Of a DNA stretch of 14,897 nucleotides, positions 5,698-11,545 are shown piece after piece. Location of the stretch: NCBI GenBank assembly GCA_045546535.1, contig JAZQDA010000151.1, positions 1 through 14,897 of the forward strand. Reading direction: 5' to 3'. Positions within the stretch are counted from its first letter, which is position 1; each line of letters begins with the position of its first letter. Position numbers and translations under genes: made by a program. A model generated the notes under the pieces. That model was not told the DNA's origin, searched no databases, and saw nothing but the letters and a program-made list of their open reading frames with translations. This stretch comes from RGIG1828 sp045546535 (GTDB lineage Bacteria > Bacillota > Clostridia > UMGS1810).

Positions 5698-5734
5698 AAA
5701 AAAGATATGCAGAATTTTTCTGCATATCTTTTTT
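5698..5734 (-). terminator. Terminator of the sigma/lipoprotein/membrane locus
   Basis: Perfect 17-bp stem (5698-5714 with 5718-5734), loop TTT, flanked by A/T runs. It lies 2 nt after the membrane-protein stop codon and ends the leftward locus. Its GATATGCAG core recurs at 10202-10237 and, as a single arm, near 11425. Confidence 0.92.
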
Positions 5735-5736
5735 GC

Positions 5737-6798
5737 TTAATTCTGTTGATAAACTGTGCCCTCATAAACACTATCAAGTCTGAGCGAACCGTCTTCTTCA
5801 TTGAAAACTACACGAACATCATAGTTCCACCAACCAAGGTCAACATTGGTTTTGAGATTATACTCGTTTTCTTTGTCCTCGTTTCTGGTGCAAACAACAT
5901 CAGAATCCAAAACAGTTTCGCCGTTATCGCTCTTAACTGTGATATGACCTGTCGTATTATACAAGAAACCTTTAACCAGAGTTACGGTGTAGTTGTTACC
6001 GCCGTTGCTGCCGGTCCAAGTTGTGTCCTTGGCAAGTTCGTAGGTGTTAAGCTCATCAAAGGTATAGTTCACAACTGACCACTCTTTTGTGTCTGTATTC
6101 TTTTCATAATACACAGTAAGAGTGCCTTCCTGAATCAACCCGTTTTTCACTCCGCTTTGCGATTTGTTATAAACCTTGCTTTTGGTCTTTTCGTATTGGT
6201 CTATCTCTTCGCCAATAAACGACTTGTACTCTTCACCAAGATTTTGCTCGGTCACATATTCATTCCAAAGTGCTTTATGGTCAAAGTTTTCTTTTTTTAT
6301 AAAATCTGGATGGAGCGAAGGGAAAATCACATATAACAACACTTGCAACAAGGTAATTGCAATAACGACTATGGTTGCAATCTTAACCAGTTTTTTAGTA
6401 ATATCAATGTGCTTTTCATTATTAGTAAAAATTCTGATTAAATCATAAACAATAGGTTTTACAACCAAGTGTAACAAAGCAATAAAACCAATTACTCCGC
6501 CTGCCCATCCGTAATCAGGAAAAATCCAACCAATAACAAGTGCGGGGATTAGCGGGAGCATAATCATAAATATTGCCCCAAATATATTTTCAAAGGCAAA
6601 TGCTTTAAGCGACATAACCCTTTCTTTTGGTTCATCATCAAAGGGTGTTTCTTCGCTTTGGATTTCAGTTCCCAAACCTATCGCTCTTAGCAGATATATG
6701 ATGATTACACCGGCCCATATTGTTTGAAATATAGCCGAACTGACAACAAACAAAATTGCTTGCCATATCAGTCGCTTAATCGCTTGTTTCCGTACCAT
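5737..6798 (-). CDS. Membrane protein with four predicted TM helices and extracytoplasmic C-terminal domain, unknown
   Basis: It is 353 aa; ATG at 6798 follows AGGAG at 8 nt. Hydrophobic segments fall at about 12-40, 71-93, 97-121 and 137-159, with an acidic loop at 45-60 (EEETP/DDEPKER region). From about residue 163 the protein is soluble, charged and Thr/Asn-rich (for example GSNGGNNYTVTLVKG and a WWNYDVRVVF strand), which looks like a beta-rich domain; four TM helices would place both ends on the same side, so its side of the membrane depends on topology. I recognise no family. It is the last gene of a tight operon, 21 nt after the lipoprotein, and a strong terminator follows. Likely role: envelope partner of the lipoprotein and the membrane-anchored sigma factor; this rests on context only. 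Confidence 0.8.
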   Translation of the reverse strand: MVRKQAIKRLIWQAILFVVSSAIFQTIWAGVIIIYLLRAIGLGTEIQSEETPFDDEPKERVMSLKAFAFENIFGAIFMIMLPLIPALVIGWIFPDYGWAGGVIGFIALLHLVVKPIVYDLIRIFTNNEKHIDITKKLVKIATIVVIAITLLQVLLYVIFPSLHPDFIKKENFDHKALWNEYVTEQNLGEEYKSFIGEEIDQYEKTKSKVYNKSQSGVKNGLIQEGTLTVYYEKNTDTKEWSVVNYTFDELNTYELAKDTTWTGSNGGNNYTVTLVKGFLYNTTGHITVKSDNGETVLDSDVVCTRNEDKENEYNLKTNVDLGWWNYDVRVVFNEEDGSLRLDSVYEGTVYQQN

Positions 6799-6819
6799 AA
6801 CATAAACTCCTAAATGTCT

Positions 6820-7464
6820 TTATTGTTTTTCAACAGCAAAAGCAATGGAATCGATGAGCGGTTCATCCGAGCCACCTCTGAAAACGACTGCATAATCTTC
6901 TGAAATAGAACCGAAATAATAGTACGAATGTCTGTGTTCATAAACTTTGTAAGTTATACCGGATTTAGAAACCAAATCCTTTACATAAGTTATTTCTGCT
7001 CGAAGTTCGCCCGTGGTAAAGGCTTCATAAATTTCACTTTTGACAAATCCGAATGTGATTTCCTGCATACTGTCAACTACAATACCCACTGCCTGATAAT
7101 CAAGGTCAGCAAAATTTTCCAAGGGCAATGTAAATTCCAAAACCGTAACCTCGTCATACTTGCTTGTGGGACCAGGGTATGAAAAGTTCATATCAGGGCT
7201 AATTTTATGATTTTCATCAAGATTATGCTTAACTACAATGTTGTTTCCATCAGAACCAACAGAGCAAACAACTTTGTTTGGATATTCTTCTGGTTCCTTT
7301 TCATCGTTATTGTTCTCAGATGAAGTGTTTGTGGTTGATGTGTCAGTATCCGTAATGGTCGTTTCCGAATCGCTACTATCATTAGTGGTAGCGGTGTTAT
7401 CACCGCAAGCACACAAACTAAATACCATAATCAAGCATAATGCTAAACATAATAATCTTTTCAT
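6820..7464 (-). CDS. Secreted lipoprotein, unknown
   Basis: It is 214 aa; ATG at 7464 follows AAGGAGA. A type II signal peptide is clear: MKR, hydrophobic stretch 4-17, lipobox L17-C-A-C20 followed by GDN. A low-complexity Ser/Thr/Asp/Glu linker (22-60) follows, as in many Gram-positive lipoproteins, keeping the folded part away from the membrane. The folded part (about 63-214) has strand-like segments such as NKVVCSVG, TVLEFTLPLE and KYDEV, and ends IAFAVEKQ. No enzyme motif is visible. It starts 13 nt after the zinc-ribbon gene and is followed 21 nt later by the membrane protein, so the three should be made together. A ligand-sensing or surface-exposed role is inference. Confidence 0.85.
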   Translation of the reverse strand: MKRLLCLALCLIMVFSLCACGDNTATTNDSSDSETTITDTDTSTTNTSSENNNDEKEPEEYPNKVVCSVGSDGNNIVVKHNLDENHKISPDMNFSYPGPTSKYDEVTVLEFTLPLENFADLDYQAVGIVVDSMQEITFGFVKSEIYEAFTTGELRAEITYVKDLVSKSGITYKVYEHRHSYYYFGSISEDYAVVFRGGSDEPLIDSIAFAVEKQ

Positions 7465-7477
7465 TTCCTTTATCTCC

Positions 7478-8155
7478 TTAAATCTTATTGACCTTTACGA
7501 TGGGTAAATCAGAACCAATTAACCGCTTAAATTCTTCCAGCTGATATGCAAGTTTTTTCTCTGCGGATTTTTGATAACCAAACATAAATCCTGCACCGGA
7601 TTCGACGGTGCTTGTAACAGAAGGTTTGAATGTCATAACAGTTTCATCGTTTAAACGAATTGCAAACGAGTAAATCTTATGGAACAAACCATCAAATTTG
7701 CCAGACCCCATTTTTGCATACTCAATCTTGGTAATATCGTTTTTGTCAAAGCAACTCGCATTCGAACTATCAGATGACTCTCCCTTACCAAATCCTGTAC
7801 CACATTCACAAACATTAAAGAACCCATTGCTGTTGTAGGTAAAAAATGTTCCCATTTTATCTAGTTGCTGACCGCCGCATTTTTCAATTTGTTTTGCCTT
7901 TTCTTCAACATAAATCTCATACAGTTTGGCGATATTGTTTTCCGTGTATTTTGATTTTGTTGCCTTTTTCATATTTTCGAACTTAGTCAAAAATCTTTCC
8001 TTGTTTTCCTTAACCTTACCCTTGTACTTTTTGTAGCATTTCGGGCAACAGGTAAGGGCTTTGAATGTTCCTACATCAAGTTCGCAATCATCGCCACTGA
8101 AAATTCCTTTTGTAACCTCTTGTCCGCAGAAAGGGCAATTTACAATCTTTGCCAT
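7478..8155 (-). CDS. Zinc-ribbon protein, unknown
   Basis: It is 225 aa. Start ATG 8155 is chosen because GGAGG lies 8 nt upstream; longer readings lack a ribosome binding site. The N-terminus is a zinc ribbon, C7-P-F-C10 and C37-P-K-C40, with extra Cys at 24 and 36. A charged helical region (41-95) follows. The C-terminal part (about 100-225) contains FFTYNSNGFFNVCECG, a Ser-rich turn and alternating strands (IYSFAIRLNDETVMTFKP) that may form a PH-like barrel. No signal peptide, so it is probably cytoplasmic. It is the first of three tightly spaced genes and follows the 37-aa ORF and sigma gene on the same strand. No enzymatic function is suggested; it could be an adaptor in the same pathway. 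Confidence 0.83.
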   Translation of the reverse strand: MAKIVNCPFCGQEVTKGIFSGDDCELDVGTFKALTCCPKCYKKYKGKVKENKERFLTKFENMKKATKSKYTENNIAKLYEIYVEEKAKQIEKCGGQQLDKMGTFFTYNSNGFFNVCECGTGFGKGESSDSSNASCFDKNDITKIEYAKMGSGKFDGLFHKIYSFAIRLNDETVMTFKPSVTSTVESGAGFMFGYQKSAEKKLAYQLEEFKRLIGSDLPIVKVNKI

Positions 8156-8204
8156 AATCATTTCCTCCGTTTTTACCATAAGAATTTTTTTGCTTTTCGG
8201 CACT

Positions 8205-8318
8205 CTACAATTTTAGTGCTATAAGTATTTTTCGAATTTGCTCTACTCTCTCAGGCGGGAGTTTGTTCCGTATGGAATCCCATAGAATAATGTAGTACAA
8301 ATTGTTGTGTTCTCGCAT
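8205..8318 (-). CDS. 37-aa small protein downstream of the sigma gene
   Basis: ATG 8318 to TAG 8205. The start is supported by a very strong ribosome binding site, AGGAGGAG, 6-8 nt upstream. The peptide has an aromatic start (REHNNLYYIILWDSIRNK) and an amphipathic end (PPERVEQIRKILIALKL). No family recognised. It lies 69 nt after the sigma-factor stop codon and 49 nt before the zinc-ribbon start. Its ribosome binding site and first codons are within a predicted hairpin, which favours a regulated true gene over chance. It might be a leader peptide or a small partner of the sigma factor; neither is shown. Confidence 0.58.
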   Translation of the reverse strand: MREHNNLYYIILWDSIRNKLPPERVEQIRKILIALKL

Positions 8319-8356
8319 CCTGTTCTCCTCCTTACACTTATAGGAGGAACGAGAAC
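8309..8356 (-). promoter_or_regulatory. Hairpin that sequesters the RBS and start region of the 37-aa ORF
   Basis: In the minus-strand RNA, GUUCUCG (8356-8350) pairs with CGAGAAC (8315-8309, codons 2-4 of the ORF) and UCCUCCU (8348-8342) pairs with AGGAGGA (8332-8326), the ribosome binding site. The loop is 9 nt; the AUG sits in a 10-nt internal bulge. This predicts translational control by structure melting, by a ligand, or by upstream translation. Confidence 0.5.
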
Positions 8357-8387
8357 TCCGTTTGGTTTTATTTTTTTGAAAAAATTT

Positions 8388-9611
8388 TTATCTCTTTTTT
8401 AAAACCGCTTCAAATGGACCTGTATCGAAATAAAATTGGTCTTCATCAGGTTGATATCGTAATGTGAATTCCTTATAGCCAGAATAATCCTCAGACCATT
8501 CCGCAATTTCCTTATCAAGTGTAACATCATAGAAGGTAGAACCTGCATGTAACATTTCCGCTGCTCTTCCTGCTCCTTTAAATCCTCGCTGATAGGAAGA
8601 ACCATCTGCAACATTTACTGTCAATGTTCCTTCAATGCTGTCTTCATCCATCTGGGCAACTTCCAGCATGAACTCATTTTCATCCGACAGATTCAGGCCT
8701 ATATTGATACCGCCTTGACCTTGCCAAATCTGCACGTCTGCTTTTTCACTTTGTAAATCAGAACCATCTGGTTTATTAACAAAATTCACAATCGCAACTG
8801 TTCCACCAATGGCGACCGCTGTTGCCACCAGACCTGCGACTATCTTCTGCCACAAAGACCATACGACTTTCGCACCGCTTTTGACCAAAGATGATAAGGA
8901 TAAGGTTGTCCCTGTTGCTGTGGTAACACCAGATGCAACGGTCTGTACCGTAGCAGCCGGCATTGTACTTGCACCAAAATCCGAAGCAAACAACCACAAC
9001 AGAAGCGGAAGAACACCTGCACAATGAAGTTTGACATTGTGTTTCTTCTCATAGGATTCTACGGATGCTTTGATTGCTTTTCTCGCATAGTTCAGTCTGC
9101 TCTTGACCGTTCCTTCCGTTACCCCCTGAATTTCCGCAATCTCTTTGATTGACAGTTCATCGTAATAGTACAGGATAACGGCAGTCCGCTGTTCTTCCGG
9201 CAGACTGTCCACCATATCAAGAATCGTTTTCTTAAAATCCTCTTTGTCAAGGTTTTCTTCCGGAATAAACTCCGTTCTGTCTTCCTCAATGATATCAAAG
9301 AGGTTGCTGCCATCTTCATTCTCATCTACTGTGACTTCACGGTTTTGCTTTTTCAGGTATTGAAGACAATGCCTGTATGTAATTTGCCTTGACCAAGCCG
9401 GATAAGCGACAGGGTCATTCAAAGAGTTAATGTTCTGAAAGATAGTAACAAAGGTATCCTGTGTGACATCCGCGGCCAGAGTCTCATCCTTAACTGTCTT
9501 TAAAGCAAAGTAATAAACATCGTTGTAAGTTTCAGTAAAGAGGTCATTTAATGCCTGATTATGTCCCGTTTGTGCTTTCGCCACAAGGGAAGATAGATTC
9601 TCTTTTTGCAT
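8388..9611 (-). CDS. ECF-type sigma factor fused to membrane and extracytoplasmic domains
   Basis: It is 407 aa; ATG 9611 follows GAGGTG. Region sigma-2 spans about 22-88 (ALNDLFTETYNDVYYFAL, then DVTQDTFVTIFQNI) and sigma-4 about 128-182 (LPEEQRTAVILYYYDELSIKE with the helix-turn-helix VTEGTVKSRLNYARKAI). Ordinary ECF factors stop near residue 180. Here a hydrophobic segment (about 196-210), a Thr/Ala/Ser-rich linker and a strong TM helix (about 256-278) follow, then a roughly 125-residue outer domain (about 283-407). No separate anti-sigma gene is beside it, so control may be built into the protein by membrane tethering or proteolysis; this is inference from architecture. It has a near-consensus promoter and is divergent from an XRE regulator. 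The downstream same-strand genes are plausible targets or partners. Confidence 0.9.
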   Translation of the reverse strand: MQKENLSSLVAKAQTGHNQALNDLFTETYNDVYYFALKTVKDETLAADVTQDTFVTIFQNINSLNDPVAYPAWSRQITYRHCLQYLKKQNREVTVDENEDGSNLFDIIEEDRTEFIPEENLDKEDFKKTILDMVDSLPEEQRTAVILYYYDELSIKEIAEIQGVTEGTVKSRLNYARKAIKASVESYEKKHNVKLHCAGVLPLLLWLFASDFGASTMPAATVQTVASGVTTATGTTLSLSSLVKSGAKVVWSLWQKIVAGLVATAVAIGGTVAIVNFVNKPDGSDLQSEKADVQIWQGQGGINIGLNLSDENEFMLEVAQMDEDSIEGTLTVNVADGSSYQRGFKGAGRAAEMLHAGSTFYDVTLDKEIAEWSEDYSGYKEFTLRYQPDEDQFYFDTGPFEAVLKKR

Positions 9612-9671
9612 ATTTCACCTCGCAGTCCAGTTTGCAAATATACAAACCCAAAAATATACATACTCTATCCT

Positions 9672-9700
9672 ATTATACTACTATGGTTGTAAATAGTCAA
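9672..9700 (-). promoter_or_regulatory. Promoter of the sigma-factor gene
   Basis: Minus strand TTGACT (9695-9700), 17-bp spacer, TATAAT (9672-9677). This is a housekeeping-sigma promoter, so basal expression does not need the encoded ECF factor itself. Confidence 0.87.
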
Positions 9701-9709
9701 TGTTTAGCA

Positions 9710-9731
9710 ATCATAATTGATTATAATTGAC
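9710..9731. promoter_or_regulatory. Imperfect palindrome between the sigma and XRE genes, possible operator
   Basis: A 22-bp near-palindrome centred on ATTGAT (18 of 22 positions symmetric) lies 10 bp upstream of the sigma -35 box and about 50 bp before the XRE start. An autoregulating XRE protein would be expected to bind such a site. A possible rightward promoter TTGACC with TAATTG at 16-bp spacing overlaps it but is weak. Confidence 0.38.
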
Positions 9732-9777
9732 CTCTGTTTTTAGTACAATAATTGTAATGAGAAACGAGGTGAAGGAA

Positions 9778-10110
9778 ATGTATGAAGATGCAAAGTTCCT
9801 AATAGATATGGGAGAGCGAATCGCCAAACGGAGAAAGGAACTGAACCTGACACAAGAACAATTGGCAGAAAGCATCAATTTGAGCCTGCAATCCATTTCC
9901 TGCATTGAGTTGGGAAAGAAAGCAATCAGACCGCAAAACTTAGTCAATCTATGCAACACTTTGAATGTATCTACGGATTATATCTTAACAGGCAAGAAAG
10001 AGGCCAAACAGTTAGAAGGTATCTTCAAGAGATTAGCAGTATTAAGCGAAAGTGACTATGCTATGGTTGAGAATCTGGTCGAGCATTTATATAAGAATAG
10101 CAAGAAATGA
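9778..10110 (+). CDS. XRE-family helix-turn-helix regulator
   Basis: It is 110 aa; ATG 9778 is preceded by GAGGTG at 7 nt. An in-frame ATG at 9757 lacks a good ribosome binding site. The Cro/CI-type domain spans residues 11-66: RIAKRRKELNLTQEQLAE, recognition-helix area SLQSISCIELGK, then LCNTLNVSTDYILTG. The C-terminal 45 residues are helical and probably dimerise. It is cytoplasmic and most likely a repressor controlling the divergent sigma gene and itself through the palindrome between them; the target is inferred from position. The stop codon is embedded in a terminator stem. Confidence 0.9.
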   Translation: MYEDAKFLIDMGERIAKRRKELNLTQEQLAESINLSLQSISCIELGKKAIRPQNLVNLCNTLNVSTDYILTGKKEAKQLEGIFKRLAVLSESDYAMVENLVEHLYKNSKK

Positions 10111-10133
10111 CACCTGACAAAATGGTGTCATTT
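10105..10133 (+). terminator. Terminator of the XRE regulator gene
   Basis: AAATGACACC (10105-10114) pairs with GGTGTCATTT (10124-10133), followed by TTCTTTT. The TGA stop codon lies inside the left arm. Confidence 0.87.
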
Positions 10134-10156
10134 TTCTTTTATGAGCAAATGCAAAA

Positions 10157-10176
10157 ACAACAAAATTGAATCAACA
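10157..10176 (+). repeat. 20-bp dispersed repeat, copy 2
   Basis: Identical to 5488-5507. Here it lies 26 bp upstream of the GATATGCAG-like hairpin, whereas copy 1 is about 190 bp from its hairpin. Confidence 0.6.
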
Positions 10177-10201
10177 ATAAAATTCTCTTAAAAATAGGCC
10201 C

Positions 10202-10237
10202 AAAAAGGTATGCAGTAATTTTTCTGCATATCTTTTT
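10202..10237. terminator. Second GATATGCAG-type hairpin
   Basis: AAAAAGGTATGCAG (10202-10215) pairs with CTGCATATCTTTTT (10224-10237), with one G-T wobble. T7 follows on the plus strand. It resembles the terminator at 5698-5734 and probably originated by duplication; it sits between two rightward genes. Confidence 0.65.
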
Positions 10238-10265
10238 TTGAAACAAGCACCATAAGTCATACTTA
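10238..10265 (+). promoter_or_regulatory. Possible promoter of the 58-aa basic protein gene
   Basis: TTGAAA (10238-10243), 16-bp spacer, TACTTA (10260-10265), 31 bp before ATG 10297. Suboptimal boxes; suggestive only. Confidence 0.35.
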
Positions 10266-10296
10266 TAGCATCAAAACAGAACAGGTGGTGTTTATT

Positions 10297-10473
10297 ATGG
10301 ATGTAAGACAAGCTCAAAGCAACTATTCTATTGCAAAACTAGTTGAGAGTATTCCACGTCAACTCAAACCAATTTCTCTTTCTAAGGTGGATTTTCCAAA
10401 GAAACGAAGAAAGAAAAAGAAACCATATAAATCAATTGGTTTGTTTTGGGATGATTATGAAATTTTGCTATGA
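10297..10473 (+). CDS. 58-aa basic protein, unknown
   Basis: Start ATG 10297 with AGGTGG 8 nt upstream; the frame extends back to GTG 10285 but that would destroy the spacing. The protein begins MDVRQAQSNYSIAKLVESIP, has a strongly basic central stretch (PKKRRKKKKPYK, residues 38-49) and an acidic-aromatic tail (FWDDYEILL). The basic patch suggests nucleic-acid binding. It is a stand-alone gene preceded by a terminator and followed by about 1.07 kb without genes, so an association with the structured RNA region downstream is conceivable but unproven. Confidence 0.52.
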   Translation: MDVRQAQSNYSIAKLVESIPRQLKPISLSKVDFPKKRRKKKKPYKSIGLFWDDYEILL

Positions 10474-10559
10474 GGAAAATTTCTTTCGATTTTCAAAATG
10501 AATCAACATACTTACTTTGCCATAATAAATATGGTTTGTGTGTGTTGTGATAATATATC

Positions 10560-10661
10560 TAAGGGGTTAGACAAATCACATTCATTGATTAACCCTGTCT
10601 TCAAGTGATGTGGATTGTTGCAAAAAGGTCTTATCGGTTTTCAAGCCGGTAAGACCTTTTT
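10560..10661 (+). ncRNA. Candidate small RNA ending in a strong terminator
   Basis: Upstream of the terminator, GGGTTA (10564-10569) can pair with TAACCC (10590-10595) with AATCA/TGATT nested inside. Alternatively AATCACAT (about 10575-10582) can pair with ATGTGGATT (about 10609-10617). These folds exclude each other, as in an attenuator or riboregulator. No convincing promoter was found, so the 5' end is a guess. Confidence 0.35.
10622..10661 (+). terminator. Strong rightward terminator 1 of the gene-free block
   Basis: A 16-bp stem AAAAAGGTCTTATCGG (10622-10637) with CCGGTAAGACCTTTTT (10646-10661), one T-G wobble, followed by GTTTTTCTC. No protein gene ends near it: the nearest stop is 150 bp upstream. 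Confidence 0.87.
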
Positions 10662-10719
10662 GTTTTTCTCAATTTTGCATTAACTTCTATCATACTAATA
10701 TCACAACTAAATAAAAAAA

Positions 10720-10746
10720 GACCTAATCGGTGCAAACGATTAAGTC
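10720..10746 (-). terminator. Leftward terminator inside the gene-free block
   Basis: GAC and TAATCG (10720-10729) pair with CGATTA and GTC (10737-10746) with one mismatch; on the minus strand the stem is followed by TTTTTTTATTT. A possible minus-strand promoter, TTGATT (10813-10818) with TAACAT (10789-10794) at 18 bp, would give an RNA of about 65 nt. Confidence 0.5.
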
Positions 10747-10842
10747 CAACGGGCAATATAGGAGAGATATATCACCCATACAATAATTATGTTAGATTCC
10801 CTTTGATTTTGTAATCAAGTAAAGATACATAAACCACCATTG

Positions 10843-10877
10843 AATGTCTTATCTACCTATAAGGTCGGTAAGACATT
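10843..10877 (+). terminator. Rightward terminator 2 of the gene-free block
   Basis: AATGTCTTATC plus ACC (10843-10857) pairs with GGT plus GGTAAGACATT (10863-10877), one mismatch and one wobble, followed by TTTTGTTTCTC. Stem sequence and tail closely resemble terminator 1 (GTCTTATC, GGTAAGAC, TTTTGTTT), implying duplication. Confidence 0.83.
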
Positions 10878-10893
10878 TTTTGTTTCTCTTTTA

Positions 10894-11261
10894 GGCGGTG
10901 AAACGGTAGTTAGACACCATAAATATGCTACGGTTGGTCACCCCCGTTTGTAGAAAAAAGACTCGGCGGTTGAAGATTTGTTCGCTCTATTCAACTGTCG
11001 TCATTGGTTAATGTTTGGGAGTTTATATCACCAAGTAAATAAAAGCAAACTCAAGGGCGGTATATTGGAAACTATATACCATTAGGATGCCGTGAAGATG
11101 ATGACAAAGTCAAGTCCCCAAGGGCACGGTGCGGGAGAAGACGGTTACGAATGTATGAAGACTTTGTTCTGGCAATGAAAAAACCAGTTAGATAGGAGCG
11201 AACCCCAAAGAAGAAACCTCACGGGTCTATTGTCTAACTCACCTGCTCTTTAGGTGAGTTA
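10894..11261 (+). ncRNA. Candidate structured noncoding RNA of about 370 nt
   Basis: Potential helices in order: GGCGGTGA (10894-10901) with TCACCCCC (10938-10945), one mismatch, enclosing GTAG/CTAC; GGCGGTTGAA (10965-10974) with TTCAACTGTC (10990-10999), two G-U pairs, extended by GAC/GTC; GAGTTT (11019-11024) with AAACTC (11047-11052); GGTATAT (11059-11065) with ATATACC (11074-11080); AGTTAGA (11186-11192) with TCTAACT (11233-11239); and TAACTCACCT (11235-11244) with AGGTGAGTTA (11252-11261), 10 bp perfect. The last two compete for the same bases. G+C is visibly higher than in the flanks, typical of structured RNA in AT-rich genomes. I cannot match it to a known class; strand, ends and transcription are unproven. 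Confidence 0.42.
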
Positions 11262-11326
11262 TGCCCTTATGCTATTTCCTACGGGTCAGGTTCGAATTTG
11301 AAAGGGGTTCTGAGTTGGTTGTTTCG

Positions 11327-11418
11327 GTTTCTCAAAAGGTTGTGATTAGTTTGTCAAAAGGTTTTTGAGTACAGTTTTACAAAAGGTCTTTGGGTAAAGT
11401 TTCTCAAAAAGGTTTTAC
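11327..11418 (+). repeat. Four iteron-like direct repeats
   Basis: Units start at 11327, 11349, 11374 and 11399 (spacing 22, 25, 25). Consensus GTTT-N-(T/A)-CAAAAGGT, with the middle units adding a CTTTGGGTAAA-like tail. A degenerate fifth unit may lie at about 11297-11318. Regular repeats of this kind are typical of replication origins or multi-site regulator binding. No replication protein gene is recognised in the window. Confidence 0.62.
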
Positions 11419-11545
11419 AAAAAAAGATATGCAGAAAAAACATTTATCTATACACATCAATCATCTTTAACATGAACGGTTAAGTAAGTCACCAAAATAT
11501 GACCTAATCGTAAATACAATCCACGGTGGCGGAAAGGTATATATA

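Larger units (their letters stand above)
10474..11545. other. Gene-free block of about 1.07 kb rich in RNA-like structure and repeats
   Basis: No reading frame with a ribosome binding site was found on either strand. Left to right it holds a possible short transcript ending at a strong rightward terminator (10622-10661), a leftward terminator (10720-10746), a second rightward terminator related to the first (10843-10877), a GC-richer segment with many potential helices (10894-11261), and four iteron-like repeats (11327 to about 11420). In an otherwise tightly packed element, such a block is likely to be functional. Confidence 0.7.

Noticed and set aside
5641..6078. Rightward 145-codon frame antisense to the membrane protein
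   Set aside because: It starts inside the dyad array, passes through a terminator and is opposite a well-supported gene with signal-like TM helices.
11100..11300. Possible group II or group I intron fragment
   Set aside because: No domain V-like hairpin, no 5' GUGYG-type start and no reverse transcriptase or homing nuclease nearby.
11327..11420. CRISPR array
   Set aside because: Repeats are short, degenerate and contiguous with no unique spacers, and no cas genes are present.
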